Source: Actinoplanes cyaneus
GTDB lineage: Bacteria > Actinomycetota > Actinomycetes > Mycobacteriales > Micromonosporaceae
Assembly (NCBI RefSeq): GCF_016862095.1
Contig: NZ_BOMH01000018.1
Coordinates: 186,001-250,000 of the forward strand
Direction of reading: 5' to 3'
Length of the DNA: 64,000 nucleotides
Position numbers and translations under genes: made by a program. The notes under the pieces were generated by a model, which saw only the letters and a program-made list of their open reading frames with translations, searched no databases and had not been told where the DNA came from. Positions 10,053-18,294 of this stretch are shown one piece after another; within the stretch, counting starts at the first letter, position 1, and every line of letters begins with the position of its first letter.

Positions 10053-10248
10053 GAGGATCCTTCCCTCGACAGCCGGAACTCCAAGGGAAGACGCCGGCGA
10101 AGTGGTGAAGGAAAGCTGGAAGCGCCGGTACGCCCCGAGGGGCCGGCGGCGAACGGGCACGAGTTCCCGCGGCCTGCGAGCCGCAGCGGGTTCTCCGAAC
10201 GTGTGACCGGTGACCTGGGAGACGAACACCTTCTGGTACGCCCCGCCG

Positions 10249-10812
10249 TCACTTCCCGGGCTTTGTCTCCAGCGCGTTCCTGGCGAGTTCGATGAAAGCC
10301 ACATGCTGATCCCGGAAGTTTCCATAGACCTGGTCGTACGTCCGCCGGAGCTCGGGATCGTCACCCCTGGCCAGGCTCTCGAACTGTCGCTGCGTCCGCA
10401 GTGCCGCCAGCCTTACCTGCTCCGCGGCCACCGCGACGTCCGCCGGCCCGTCGAGAAGCACCTCACGGGTCGCGCGGGTGATCTCGCTGACCGACTGGCC
10501 CATCCGCTCATGGATCTGCGTCATCAGCGACAGTTTGGTCCGGTGATCCGGCGCCTCGTCGACCTCACGCAACCGCCAGCAGATCGCCATGAAGGAGTGC
10601 ACGCAGGTCATCAGGTCGCGGTACGCCGCACGGCGGCGGTCGCGTTCCTGGGCGAGCGCCTGGGAGATCGTCGTCGTCCGGGCCTGAGCGAGGGCCGCGC
10701 GCGAGGCGCCCCGCGAACTGAGGAAGCTCGCTCCGAGCGCGGTGACAGCGGTGAGGGCGCCTACCCACAGTTCGTTCCCGGCCACAGTGCGCAGTCTGGC
10801 ATCGGAGCGCAA
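10249..10812 (-). CDS. Membrane-anchored alpha-helical protein, unknown function
   Basis: 187 aa. One N-terminal hydrophobic helix (ELWVGALTAVTALGASFL) is followed by a long charged, helix-forming region rich in Gln, Arg and Glu that should form a helical bundle or coiled coil (SQALAQERDRRRAAYRDLM onward). This layout is widespread among uncharacterised actinobacterial proteins. The start at 10812 is the most upstream; a GTG ten codons in would still keep the membrane helix. There is no operon partner on this strand except the upstream end of nothing recognisable. Confidence 0.6.
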   Translation of the reverse strand: MRSDARLRTVAGNELWVGALTAVTALGASFLSSRGASRAALAQARTTTISQALAQERDRRRAAYRDLMTCVHSFMAICWRLREVDEAPDHRTKLSLMTQIHERMGQSVSEITRATREVLLDGPADVAVAAEQVRLAALRTQRQFESLARGDDPELRRTYDQVYGNFRDQHVAFIELARNALETKPGK

Positions 10813-10933
10813 GTCACCGAGCCGGCGGGAAACGCCGGTCGCGCCGCGGAGGCCGTACCAGGGAACGGTGATCCGGGTGACGAAACGGCGAGGGTTGACG
10901 GGGTGGGCGAGGGGCGGCGGTTAGTCTCGCGGC

Positions 10934-11719
10934 GTGCTGATTCTGCTGCCGCCCTCCGAGGGGAAGACGCCCGCCACCGACGGCGCCCCGGTCGACCTGG
11001 CGCGGCTCTGGCTGCCCGAGCTCAGCACGGCGCGCAAGCGGGTGCTGAGCAGGCTGGTGGCGATGTGCAAGCGCAGCAGCGCGCGGTCGGTCGCCGACTC
11101 GCTCCAGGTGCTCGGGCTCAGCGAGGGGCAGCGCGGGGAGCTCGCACGGAACGCGGAACTGCTGGAGGCCCCGGCCGCTCCGGCGGTCGAGGTGTACACC
11201 GGGGTGCTCTACGAGGCACTGGACGCGGGGACGCTCGACGAGGCCGCGCGCGCGTGGCTGTTCGCGAGCGCGGCCGTCTTCTCCGGGCTGTGGGGGGTCG
11301 TGCAACTCGGTGACCGGATCCCGGCGTACCGGTGCTCGGTCGGGGTGACGTTGCCGGCGCCCGTCGGTGGGCTCACGGCGTACTGGAAGAAGGCTTTGAA
11401 GGGTTTTGATCCTGACGGGCCGGTGCTGGATCTCCGGTCGGGCGCCTATGCGGCGATGTGGGCGGCCCCGGCGGGGAGCGCGGCGCTGCGCGTGCTGCAC
11501 GAGCGCACTGTCGGCGGTGTCCCGAAACGGTCAGTGGTGAGCCACTTCAACAAGGCGACCAAGGGGCGGCTGGTCCGCGCCCTCGCGGTCGAGGGCGCGG
11601 CGCCGGAAAGCGTGGACGAGCTGGTCACGGCGCTGCGCGACCTGAAGTTCACGGTCGAGGAGCAGCCTGCCGCGGCCGGTCGGCCCCGGCAGCTCGACAT
11701 CGTCGTTGCGGACCTGTAG
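10934..11719 (+). CDS. yaaA: YaaA/DUF328 family peroxide stress protein
   Basis: 261 aa from a GTG at 10934. The N-terminus MLILLPPSEGKT is the family signature. Other conserved phrases are VYTGVLYEALD, FSGLWGVVQLGDRIPAYRCS and YWKKAL, with SHFNKATKGRLVRAL near the C-terminus. E. coli YaaA is induced by peroxide, lowers free iron and protects DNA; the fold has been linked to DNA binding. The bacterial family is usually ~250 aa, so this is full length. It stands alone between oppositely oriented genes. Confidence 0.92.
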   Translation: MLILLPPSEGKTPATDGAPVDLARLWLPELSTARKRVLSRLVAMCKRSSARSVADSLQVLGLSEGQRGELARNAELLEAPAAPAVEVYTGVLYEALDAGTLDEAARAWLFASAAVFSGLWGVVQLGDRIPAYRCSVGVTLPAPVGGLTAYWKKALKGFDPDGPVLDLRSGAYAAMWAAPAGSAALRVLHERTVGGVPKRSVVSHFNKATKGRLVRALAVEGAAPESVDELVTALRDLKFTVEEQPAAAGRPRQLDIVVADL

Positions 11720-11785
11720 CAGGCCGACCGGAACTCACGTGTGTTTCGCGCGGCGGAGACACCCCTGAGCGCCGGCCGGAAAGCG

Positions 11786-12313
11786 TTACTGGGCGTCGAG
11801 GATGTCGACGACGAAGCGCAGGTCCTGGTCCTTGTAGGCGAGCGCCGCGGGCACGTCCATCTGGATCCGGCTGCCCACGCTCTGCCCGGGAATCCCCTGG
11901 TCCCAGCCGGCGATCAGCTTGCCGGCGCCGATCTGCGAGGTGAACGGCTGCTTCCGGCTCCAGGACGAGTCGATCACGGCGCCGCCCTTGTACGGGATCA
12001 GCTTGTAGTTGAACGTCACGGTCTGTCCGGCCTTGACGACCGGCCCGGTGCCCTTGACCAGGGGGGTGATCACCAGCTCGGTGAGGGGGCCGCCGGTGCC
12101 GGGCTGCACCTCGGGCTCGGTGGTGAGCGGGTCGGCCGAGGTCTGCAGGGGCACGGGGGCTGCGGCGTTCGCCGGGGTCGACTTGTTGTCGTCGCCGTCG
12201 GAGCGAACGACGGCGAACACGACGATCAGCACCACGAAGACGAGCGCGCCGGCCAGCCCACCCAAGATCGCCTGGCTACGGCGCTTACTGGCCGTGGCGG
12301 TCCGGTCACTCAT
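11786..12313 (-). CDS. Membrane-anchored FKBP-type peptidyl-prolyl isomerase
   Basis: 175 aa. A cytoplasmic basic start (SDRTATASKRRS), one membrane helix (AILGGLAGALVFVVLIVVFAV), a disordered linker, and a C-terminal FKBP domain (about residues 80-175). The core is GQTVTFNYKLIPYKGGAVIDSSW followed by IAGWDQGIPGQSVGSRIQMDVP. It should face outside the membrane and assist folding of exported proteins. The usual DFSR-type active-site stretch is represented by IDSSWSR, and the final VFDI-like strand reads FVVDILDA, so it looks functional. The 12314-12531 intergenic DNA separates it from a divergent gene. Confidence 0.88.
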   Translation of the reverse strand: MSDRTATASKRRSQAILGGLAGALVFVVLIVVFAVVRSDGDDNKSTPANAAAPVPLQTSADPLTTEPEVQPGTGGPLTELVITPLVKGTGPVVKAGQTVTFNYKLIPYKGGAVIDSSWSRKQPFTSQIGAGKLIAGWDQGIPGQSVGSRIQMDVPAALAYKDQDLRFVVDILDAQ

Positions 12314-12531
12314 CTACGGGCTCCTCGGTGATAGGCCGGATCGGGAAACTCCGGACACCGTACTCGTAGTCGCCCGGAAAGCCGCGGGGAACTCCGCCGA
12401 ATCGCCGATGGGGGCGATCAGCCGTACGGGCCGTACCCCATCCCGCCCTTCACGCCCTTCACAGAAGATGAGATCGTTTCACCCGCCGCCGTCCGAACGT
12501 TCGGCCGATTCACCGGAGTCTGGGAGAACCG

Positions 12532-13353
12532 TTGCTGCGCCGTCGTCGCATCGAGGTGCCGGATGTGCTGCTCAAGCCGGGCCGGCCCTGGTGGCGCGAA
12601 CATCTCGGCCCGGCCGTCGTGATCCTCGTCGGAGTGCTCGTCGTGGTCCTGGTGGGTGTCGCGGCCCTGGTCAGCCGGTCCAGCGGCCACCCGGACGCCG
12701 CTCCGGTCGTCGGCTCGGTCGCCGACCCGACCGTGGAGCAGGTGCCGATCCCGTTGCCCAGCCCGTCGATCTCGACCAGCCCCGCGCCGATCAACGCGAT
12801 CACCATCGAGCAGGGCAAGGTGCCCGACACGGTCGATCTCAGCGACGAGGGCACGATCGACTGGGTGCACTGGGGCGAGGACGGAACATACTCGCTCGAA
12901 CGTGACGCCAAGGGCGGTTTCGCCATTCTGGAGGGCACGCCGTCCGCGCCCCGGCAGCGGCACACGCTCAGCCCGGAGCGGTTCACCTGGACCGGCGGCA
13001 CCCCGGCGGCCGGCAACGACGGCGCGACCAGCGGCGTGCGCACCTGCGGCGCCGGCAACGGCTTCACCCTCACCGCGCCGGCCACCACGGAACCCCGCAA
13101 ACTGCGTCTCTACCTCGGGATTTCGGGCGGCCAGGGGCTGCTCAAGCTCAAACTCACCACCGGCGAGCTGGTCACCGGCGGGCAGGCCGTGACCGATCGG
13201 CTCACCGGGCCGGACAGCTCGATGACGACAGCGCGGTACTCGATCAGCTACCGAGCGACCCGCCCTGGCAAGATCTCCATCGAGTGGATCACCGAGAAGG
13301 CCACCGGCTCCGGCTGCGGTGGTGTCGCCCTCGAAGCGGCGAGTCTTTCCTAG
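12532..13353 (+). CDS. Membrane-anchored extracytoplasmic beta-sandwich protein
   Basis: 273 aa from a TTG at 12532 with GGGAG six to seven bases upstream. One membrane helix (VVILVGVLVVVLVGVAALV) is followed by a Ser/Pro-rich linker and a ~180-residue extracellular domain with many beta strands. Two cysteines (TCGAGNG and GSGCGG) could form a disulphide. The phrase FTWTGGTPAAGNDGATSGV followed by LRLYLGISGGQGLLKLKL resembles carbohydrate-binding or jelly-roll folds often attached to actinobacterial surface proteins, but I cannot name the family. It ends about 70 bp before the MMPL transporter gene and is probably co-transcribed with it. Confidence 0.7.
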   Translation: MLRRRRIEVPDVLLKPGRPWWREHLGPAVVILVGVLVVVLVGVAALVSRSSGHPDAAPVVGSVADPTVEQVPIPLPSPSISTSPAPINAITIEQGKVPDTVDLSDEGTIDWVHWGEDGTYSLERDAKGGFAILEGTPSAPRQRHTLSPERFTWTGGTPAAGNDGATSGVRTCGAGNGFTLTAPATTEPRKLRLYLGISGGQGLLKLKLTTGELVTGGQAVTDRLTGPDSSMTTARYSISYRATRPGKISIEWITEKATGSGCGGVALEAASLS

Positions 13354-13421
13354 CACTATTCAGGCTTTTCCGTACGGGACCGGTGTGCGTGCCTCGTCAC
13401 CCACCGGGAAAGGGGAACAGG

Positions 13422-16400
13422 GTGTTCGCGGGCTGGGGATCGCGGGTCGCCCGCCTCCGATGGCCGGTGCTGATCGTCACGCTGGTGGCGGTCGTGAGCG
13501 CCGGGGTCTGGGGCATGGGCGTGTTCGGGCAGCTCACCGAGGGTGGATACGCGGATCCCCATAGTGAGTCGGCGCGCGCGGCCGACGTCGTCGCGCAGGC
13601 CACCGGCGGTCAGGGTGGCGACGTGATCGCGATCTACACCCCGTCCGGTGGGGCCAAGATCGACGACGCCGCGCTGACCAAGCGGATCAAGGAGCGCCTC
13701 GCGGCGCTGCCCAAGTCGTCGGTGACGGCGGCCGTCTCGTACTGGGACGCCAGGAACGCGGCGTACGCGGCGAAGGACAGGTCCAGTGCGGTCGCCGTGA
13801 TCACCCTGGCCGGCGACGACGACGCGGACAAGCTCGACGCGTACGGCACTGTCGCGAACCGGTTCGCCGTCGACGGCGCCACCGTGCAGCTCGCCGGCGG
13901 CATCCCGCTCGCGCACACCAGCAACCAGCGCTCCACCGACGACCTCGGATCCGCCGAGCTGATCTCGATGCCGATCGTGCTGATCCTGCTGCTGTTCATC
14001 TTCGGCTCCCTGATCGCCGCGTCGCTGCCGGTGATCGTCGGCGGCTGCGCGGTGCTCGGCTCGCTCGGCGTGCTGAACGCGATCGCTCTCGGACACGACG
14101 TCAACTCGTTCGCGGTGAACGTGGCGAGCCTGCTCGGGCTCGGCATGGCGATCGACTACGGCCTGTTCATGGTCGGGCGCTTCCGCGAGGAACAGGCCGC
14201 CGGGCACGACCCGGCCGAGGCCGTCCGGCGGACCGTGGGCACCGCCGGGCGTACCGTCCTGTTCTCCGCCACGCTGCTGATGACCGCCCTCGCCGGGCTG
14301 CTGCTCTTCCCGCAGGGATTCCTCAAGTCCTTGGCGTACGGCGGTCTGGCCGCGGTCTTCCTCGCGATGCTGCTCTCGCTGACGCTGCTCCCGGCCATCC
14401 TCGCGATCCTCGGGCCGCGCGTCGACCGGCTGCCGGTCCGGCTCCCCGGCCGCGGCAAGGGCGAGGGCGGCACCGGCTGGCGGCGGCTCGCCGGGTTCGT
14501 CCTGCGCCGCCCGGTGGTCGTGGCGATCCCGATCCTGATCGGGCTGATCGTGCTCGCGCTGCCGATCCGCGACGTCCGGTTCGGCGAGAACGACGAGCGG
14601 GTGCTGCCCGCCGGTGACCCGTCCCGCGTCGCGGTGGAGACCCTCAAGGCGTCGTACCCGCAGTTCAGCGGCGACGGCGTGCAGGTCGTGGTGCAGGGAC
14701 CGCCGGCCGCCTCCTCGAAGTTCGCCGCGTCCTCGAAGTTCGCCGCCGAGCTTGCCAAGATCCCCGGGGTGGTCTCGGTCGACCCGGCCGGCGCCGGCAA
14801 GGACGTGCTGATCTACAACGCCGCCCTGTCCAGCACCGACTCGTTCAGCACGTCGGCCCGCCAGGTCGTCGACGCCATCCGGGCACTGCCCGCCCCGGTC
14901 GGCACGCAGGTCCTGGTCGGCGGTGTCACGGCCCGCAACGTCGACAGCCTGGACGCCATCAGCGACCAACTCCCGCTCATGATCGGACTGCTCGCCGGGG
15001 CGACGCTGCTGCTGATGTTCCTCGCCTTCGGCTCGATCCTGCTGCCGATCAAGGCGGTGGTGATGAGCGGGCTCAGCCTCAGCGCCACGTTCGGCGTGCT
15101 CGTCTGGCTGTTCCAGCAGGGCCACGGCTCGGGATTGCTGAACGTCACCCCGGCGCCGCTGGAAGCCGGGATCGTGGTCCTCATGGCAGCGGTCGTCTTC
15201 GGTCTCTCCACCGACTACGAGGTGTTCCTGCTCTCCCGGATGGTCGAGGCCCGCAGCAAGGGCGCCTCGACCGCCGAGGCGGTCACCATCGGGCTCACCC
15301 GCACCGGCCGGGTGATCAGCGCCGCCGCGGTGCTGCTCATCGTGGTGACCGGCGCGTTCGCGCTCTCCACGATCACGACCATGCGGTTCGTCGGCGTCGG
15401 CATGATCGTCGCGCTGGTCCTGGACGCGACGGTCGTGCGGATGCTGCTGGTCCCGGCCGTGCTCGCCCTGCTCGGGGACGCCGCCTGGTGGGCGCCGGGG
15501 CCACTGCGGCGACTCCAGGAACGGGCCGGGCTCGCCGAACACGCCGGCGAGCAGGAGGAGCCGGCGACAGAAGTTCTCCCGTACGACGGGATCGCCGCTC
15601 ACCTGGCGGAACGGTCGGCGGCGGAGCAATCGACGGCGGAACGGTCCGCGGCGGAACGGTCGCTCGCGGGGGCCGACGCGGCCACGGTCGTGTTGCCGGT
15701 GATCGAGGCCGCCACGCCGGTGCCGCAGGAGAGCTCGGCCACGACGGTGCCGCCGGTGGCCGGGACTGCCACGTCGGTGCCGCTCGAGGCCGACGAGGAG
15801 TCGCTGGTCACCGCGCCGGACGAGACGTCCATCATCGTCTGGGACCCGGATGGTGATGCCGAGCCTTCCACGACCGGAACCGACGAGGGTGCCGGTGCCG
15901 ACGAGTCCCCGAACGACAAGTCAGCGGCTGGCGACGAGGGGATCGTTTCCGGTCACGGCGCGTCCTCTGCCGGCGAACAGACCCAGATCCTTCCGGTCAT
16001 CTCCGCCTCGACCGCCGCACTGGACTCGACCACCGCACCCGACTCCGCCGGCCAGCCGGACCCGCGCGATCAGCCGGACTCGGACGGCCAGCCGGACTCG
16101 GACGATCATGCCGAGGCCGCCGAGGAGTCGACCACGGCCGACCGCCCGGTACCCGTCGAGGCCGATGAGTCCGGCAGTCCCGCAGCCGACGACATCGACG
16201 ATCCCGCGGCGGACAACGCCGACGACACCGACGTTCCGGCGGCGGACAACGCCGACGATCCCGTGGTGGACGACACCGACGGCGAGGGAAGGGCCGCGGC
16301 GGGCGAGACTGACAGGTCCGGGCCTGACGAGCCCGGTGACGAGCGCCACGCGCCGGAAGAGATCGATGCGGTTCCTTCCCCGGGCGCCGCCGGGGTGAAG

Positions 16401-17861
16401 GACACCTTCAACCCCTGGGCCAAGGCGGCGGTCAGCGACACGGCGTCCTCGGACCTGGCCGGCAGCGGGGCTTACGACGTCACCCAGGTGATGCCGATCT
16501 ACCAGGCCGCTCGCAGGTTCACCGGCATCGACACGACGGCTCCCGCCGCCACCTCCGAACCCGCTGCCGGGGAGAAGATCGAGCCCGAGAAGTCCGGCGA
16601 AGAGACATCCCAGGTCGACCGGGCCCCCGAGTCCACACCTGAGGTCGAGCCGGAAACGGCTTCCGAGCCCACACCCGAACGCGAGCCGGAACCGGAATCG
16701 ACGCCTGAGCCGGATCCGGAGGCGAAGTCCGAACCGGAGCCGGAACTTGAGACGGAATCAGCACCGGAGCCGGAACTGGAACGGAAGGCGGAGGCGGAAG
16801 CCGCACCGGAGGCCGAGGTTGAGGCGGAGGGCGACGGCGAGGCGGGGACACCGGACGGGATGGCTCAGGCTGCCCCGATCAGTGCGATCCCGGCTGAGGT
16901 CGCGGATGCCTTCACCTGGATGTCGGATCCCAGGATCGCCGGGATCGTCGGTGGTGGGGACGACGCCGGGCAGACCGCGGATCCTGACTTCACCTGGCTT
17001 GCCGCCACCGCCGCGCTGCCGACCGTCTCGGCCGGCTCTGACACCGCTGCCACGCCCGAGCCAGAACCGGCGGCTCCGGCCGAGACCGCCCCGGCCGCCC
17101 CGGCCGCCCCGGAAACGGACAAGCCAGCCGGCCCGGTAGCAGACAAGCCGGCTGACCCGGTAGCAGAAAAGCCAGTCGACCTGGGAGCAGACAAGCCGGC
17201 CGACCTGGAAGCGGACAGGCCCGCCGTTCGTCGTCCGCAGACGCTGGATGACTGGTTGGGTGGTCGGGTTACCGGTTCGGGCAGGCCGGCGCACGCGGCG
17301 GAGGTGACCCCGGCGGAAAAGGACGCGGGGAAGGTCGAGGCGGCAGAGGTGACGCCGGTGAGTGCGGTTCCGGCCCGGCGGCCGCAGACGCTCGACGAAT
17401 GGCTGCACGGCAACCCCGCTCAGCCTCGCCCGAAGAGCCTCGACGACTGGCTGGCCGCTGACGACCGCCCGGTCAGTTCGGCCGGTCCGCGTCCGCAGAG
17501 CCTCGGGGATCTGCCCGGCCGCAACGATCGGAAGGTCGGCTCGGCCCGGTCACCGTTCCCCGGCCCCAGCGCCGTGACCGGTGAGAACCGCCCGCAGAGC
17601 CTCGGCGACCTGCCGACCGGTGGCAAACCTCCGGCGGCCGAGCGGCGACCGGCGACACTCGCCGACCACTCCCCCGGCACGAACCGGACCCGCCGAGCCA
17701 ACAGCGGCCCGGCCCACCACGACCGCCCCGAGAACGCCGCCCGGCCGGCCGGCGGGGACCGGCCCGTCAGCGGACAGCCGGCGACCGGCGGGGACCGGCC
17801 GGCGAACGGCGGCCCGGGCGGGGCTGATGGTGAGAGCGACCCGGACCCGACCGCCACCTGA
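13422..17861 (+). CDS. MMPL/RND-family exporter with a very long disordered tail
   Basis: 1479 aa. The GTG at 13422 is preceded by AAAGGGGAACAG and opens the typical MMPL first helix. Residues 1-690 form the transporter: two RND halves, each with one helix, an external loop and five or six helices. MmpL hallmarks include LLGLGMAIDYGLFMVGRFRE and GLSTDYEVFLLSRMVE, whose aspartates sit in the proton relay. Family substrates are lipids or hydrophobic compounds. Residues ~700-1479 form an acidic, Pro/Ala/Glu-rich tail with PEPEPE runs, four T-x-V/I-L/M-P motifs and six RPQ-T/S-L-x-D-W/L motifs. MMPL proteins are usually 700-1000 aa, so the tail is exceptional. It contains no hydrophobic segment and should be cytoplasmic. 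Confidence 0.88.
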   Translation: MFAGWGSRVARLRWPVLIVTLVAVVSAGVWGMGVFGQLTEGGYADPHSESARAADVVAQATGGQGGDVIAIYTPSGGAKIDDAALTKRIKERLAALPKSSVTAAVSYWDARNAAYAAKDRSSAVAVITLAGDDDADKLDAYGTVANRFAVDGATVQLAGGIPLAHTSNQRSTDDLGSAELISMPIVLILLLFIFGSLIAASLPVIVGGCAVLGSLGVLNAIALGHDVNSFAVNVASLLGLGMAIDYGLFMVGRFREEQAAGHDPAEAVRRTVGTAGRTVLFSATLLMTALAGLLLFPQGFLKSLAYGGLAAVFLAMLLSLTLLPAILAILGPRVDRLPVRLPGRGKGEGGTGWRRLAGFVLRRPVVVAIPILIGLIVLALPIRDVRFGENDERVLPAGDPSRVAVETLKASYPQFSGDGVQVVVQGPPAASSKFAASSKFAAELAKIPGVVSVDPAGAGKDVLIYNAALSSTDSFSTSARQVVDAIRALPAPVGTQVLVGGVTARNVDSLDAISDQLPLMIGLLAGATLLLMFLAFGSILLPIKAVVMSGLSLSATFGVLVWLFQQGHGSGLLNVTPAPLEAGIVVLMAAVVFGLSTDYEVFLLSRMVEARSKGASTAEAVTIGLTRTGRVISAAAVLLIVVTGAFALSTITTMRFVGVGMIVALVLDATVVRMLLVPAVLALLGDAAWWAPGPLRRLQERAGLAEHAGEQEEPATEVLPYDGIAAHLAERSAAEQSTAERSAAERSLAGADAATVVLPVIEAATPVPQESSATTVPPVAGTATSVPLEADEESLVTAPDETSIIVWDPDGDAEPSTTGTDEGAGADESPNDKSAAGDEGIVSGHGASSAGEQTQILPVISASTAALDSTTAPDSAGQPDPRDQPDSDGQPDSDDHAEAAEESTTADRPVPVEADESGSPAADDIDDPAADNADDTDVPAADNADDPVVDDTDGEGRAAAGETDRSGPDEPGDERHAPEEIDAVPSPGAAGVKDTFNPWAKAAVSDTASSDLAGSGAYDVTQVMPIYQAARRFTGIDTTAPAATSEPAAGEKIEPEKSGEETSQVDRAPESTPEVEPETASEPTPEREPEPESTPEPDPEAKSEPEPELETESAPEPELERKAEAEAAPEAEVEAEGDGEAGTPDGMAQAAPISAIPAEVADAFTWMSDPRIAGIVGGGDDAGQTADPDFTWLAATAALPTVSAGSDTAATPEPEPAAPAETAPAAPAAPETDKPAGPVADKPADPVAEKPVDLGADKPADLEADRPAVRRPQTLDDWLGGRVTGSGRPAHAAEVTPAEKDAGKVEAAEVTPVSAVPARRPQTLDEWLHGNPAQPRPKSLDDWLAADDRPVSSAGPRPQSLGDLPGRNDRKVGSARSPFPGPSAVTGENRPQSLGDLPTGGKPPAAERRPATLADHSPGTNRTRRANSGPAHHDRPENAARPAGGDRPVSGQPATGGDRPANGGPGGADGESDPDPTAT

Positions 17862-17890
17862 TCCGCCCGCGACCGCACCACCGCACGGAT

Positions 17891-17917
17891 GCCCGCCTGG
17901 CCACGGCCGCGGCGGGC
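17891..17917 (+). terminator. Candidate terminator after the MMPL gene
   Basis: Inverted repeat GCCCGCC (17891-17897) and GGCGGGC (17911-17917), followed by GTTCGCCTTTCC. It lies 30 bp after the MMPL stop. The T content is modest, as is common in high-GC genomes. Confidence 0.45.
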
Positions 17918-17959
17918 GTTCGCCTTTCCGGGCACCGGCGCGCGGCATCGTCCAGGAGG

Positions 17960-18165
17960 CACGGGGTGCGGGGCACTGGGCGCTGGGTGCGGGGCGTGGC
18001 GTGCCGGGATGGCGGGGCGCGGCGTGCGGGGGGGGGTGCGGGGGGGGCACGGCGTGCCCGCGTGCGGAGGTGCGGCGTGCGAGGGTGCGGCGTGCGGGGG
18101 ATGCGGCGTGCGGAGGTGCGGGTGCGGGGTGCGGGGTGCGGAGGTGCGGGGTGCGGCTCACCGCC
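17960..18165. repeat. G-rich imperfect tandem repeat of GTGCGG-type units
   Basis: About 200 bp on the plus strand are built from variations of GTGCGG, GTGCGGGG and GGCGTGCGG, including runs of nine G (18028-18036) and eight G (18040-18047). Almost no C-runs interrupt it. No credible gene is present here; the apparent ORFs are products of base bias. The many G-tracts of three or more could fold into G-quadruplexes. Together with flanks (17862-18294) this is the gene-free stretch between the MMPL and SDR genes. Confidence 0.85.
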
Positions 18166-18227
18166 GTACGCCGGAAGCTTGAAGGACCGTGAGAAAAGCC
18201 GCATGCGCCAGCAAAAGGAAACCTGTT

Positions 18228-18255
18228 TTGTGGCCGATAGGGGCCCAGGTAATAA
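18228..18255 (+). promoter_or_regulatory. Candidate promoter of the zinc-knuckle SDR gene
   Basis: -35 TTGTGG (18228-18233), a 16-bp spacer, and -10 TAATAA (18250-18255). This is the only AT-rich patch between the G-rich repeat and the gene start at 18295. GAGGAG just before the ATG is the ribosome-binding site. Confidence 0.45.
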
Positions 18256-18294
18256 AGTGCCTGCGGTAGCACGGCTGATGAGGAGAAGTTACGG

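Noticed and set aside
10053-10248. Possible small gene between the BKACE remnant and the helical protein
   Set aside because: Frames here lack ribosome sites and protein-like composition; nothing supportable was seen.
13356-15629. A 757-aa minus-strand ORF under the MMPL gene
   Set aside because: Composition (His, Arg, Gln, Asp rich) is typical of GC-biased shadows and it has no motif.
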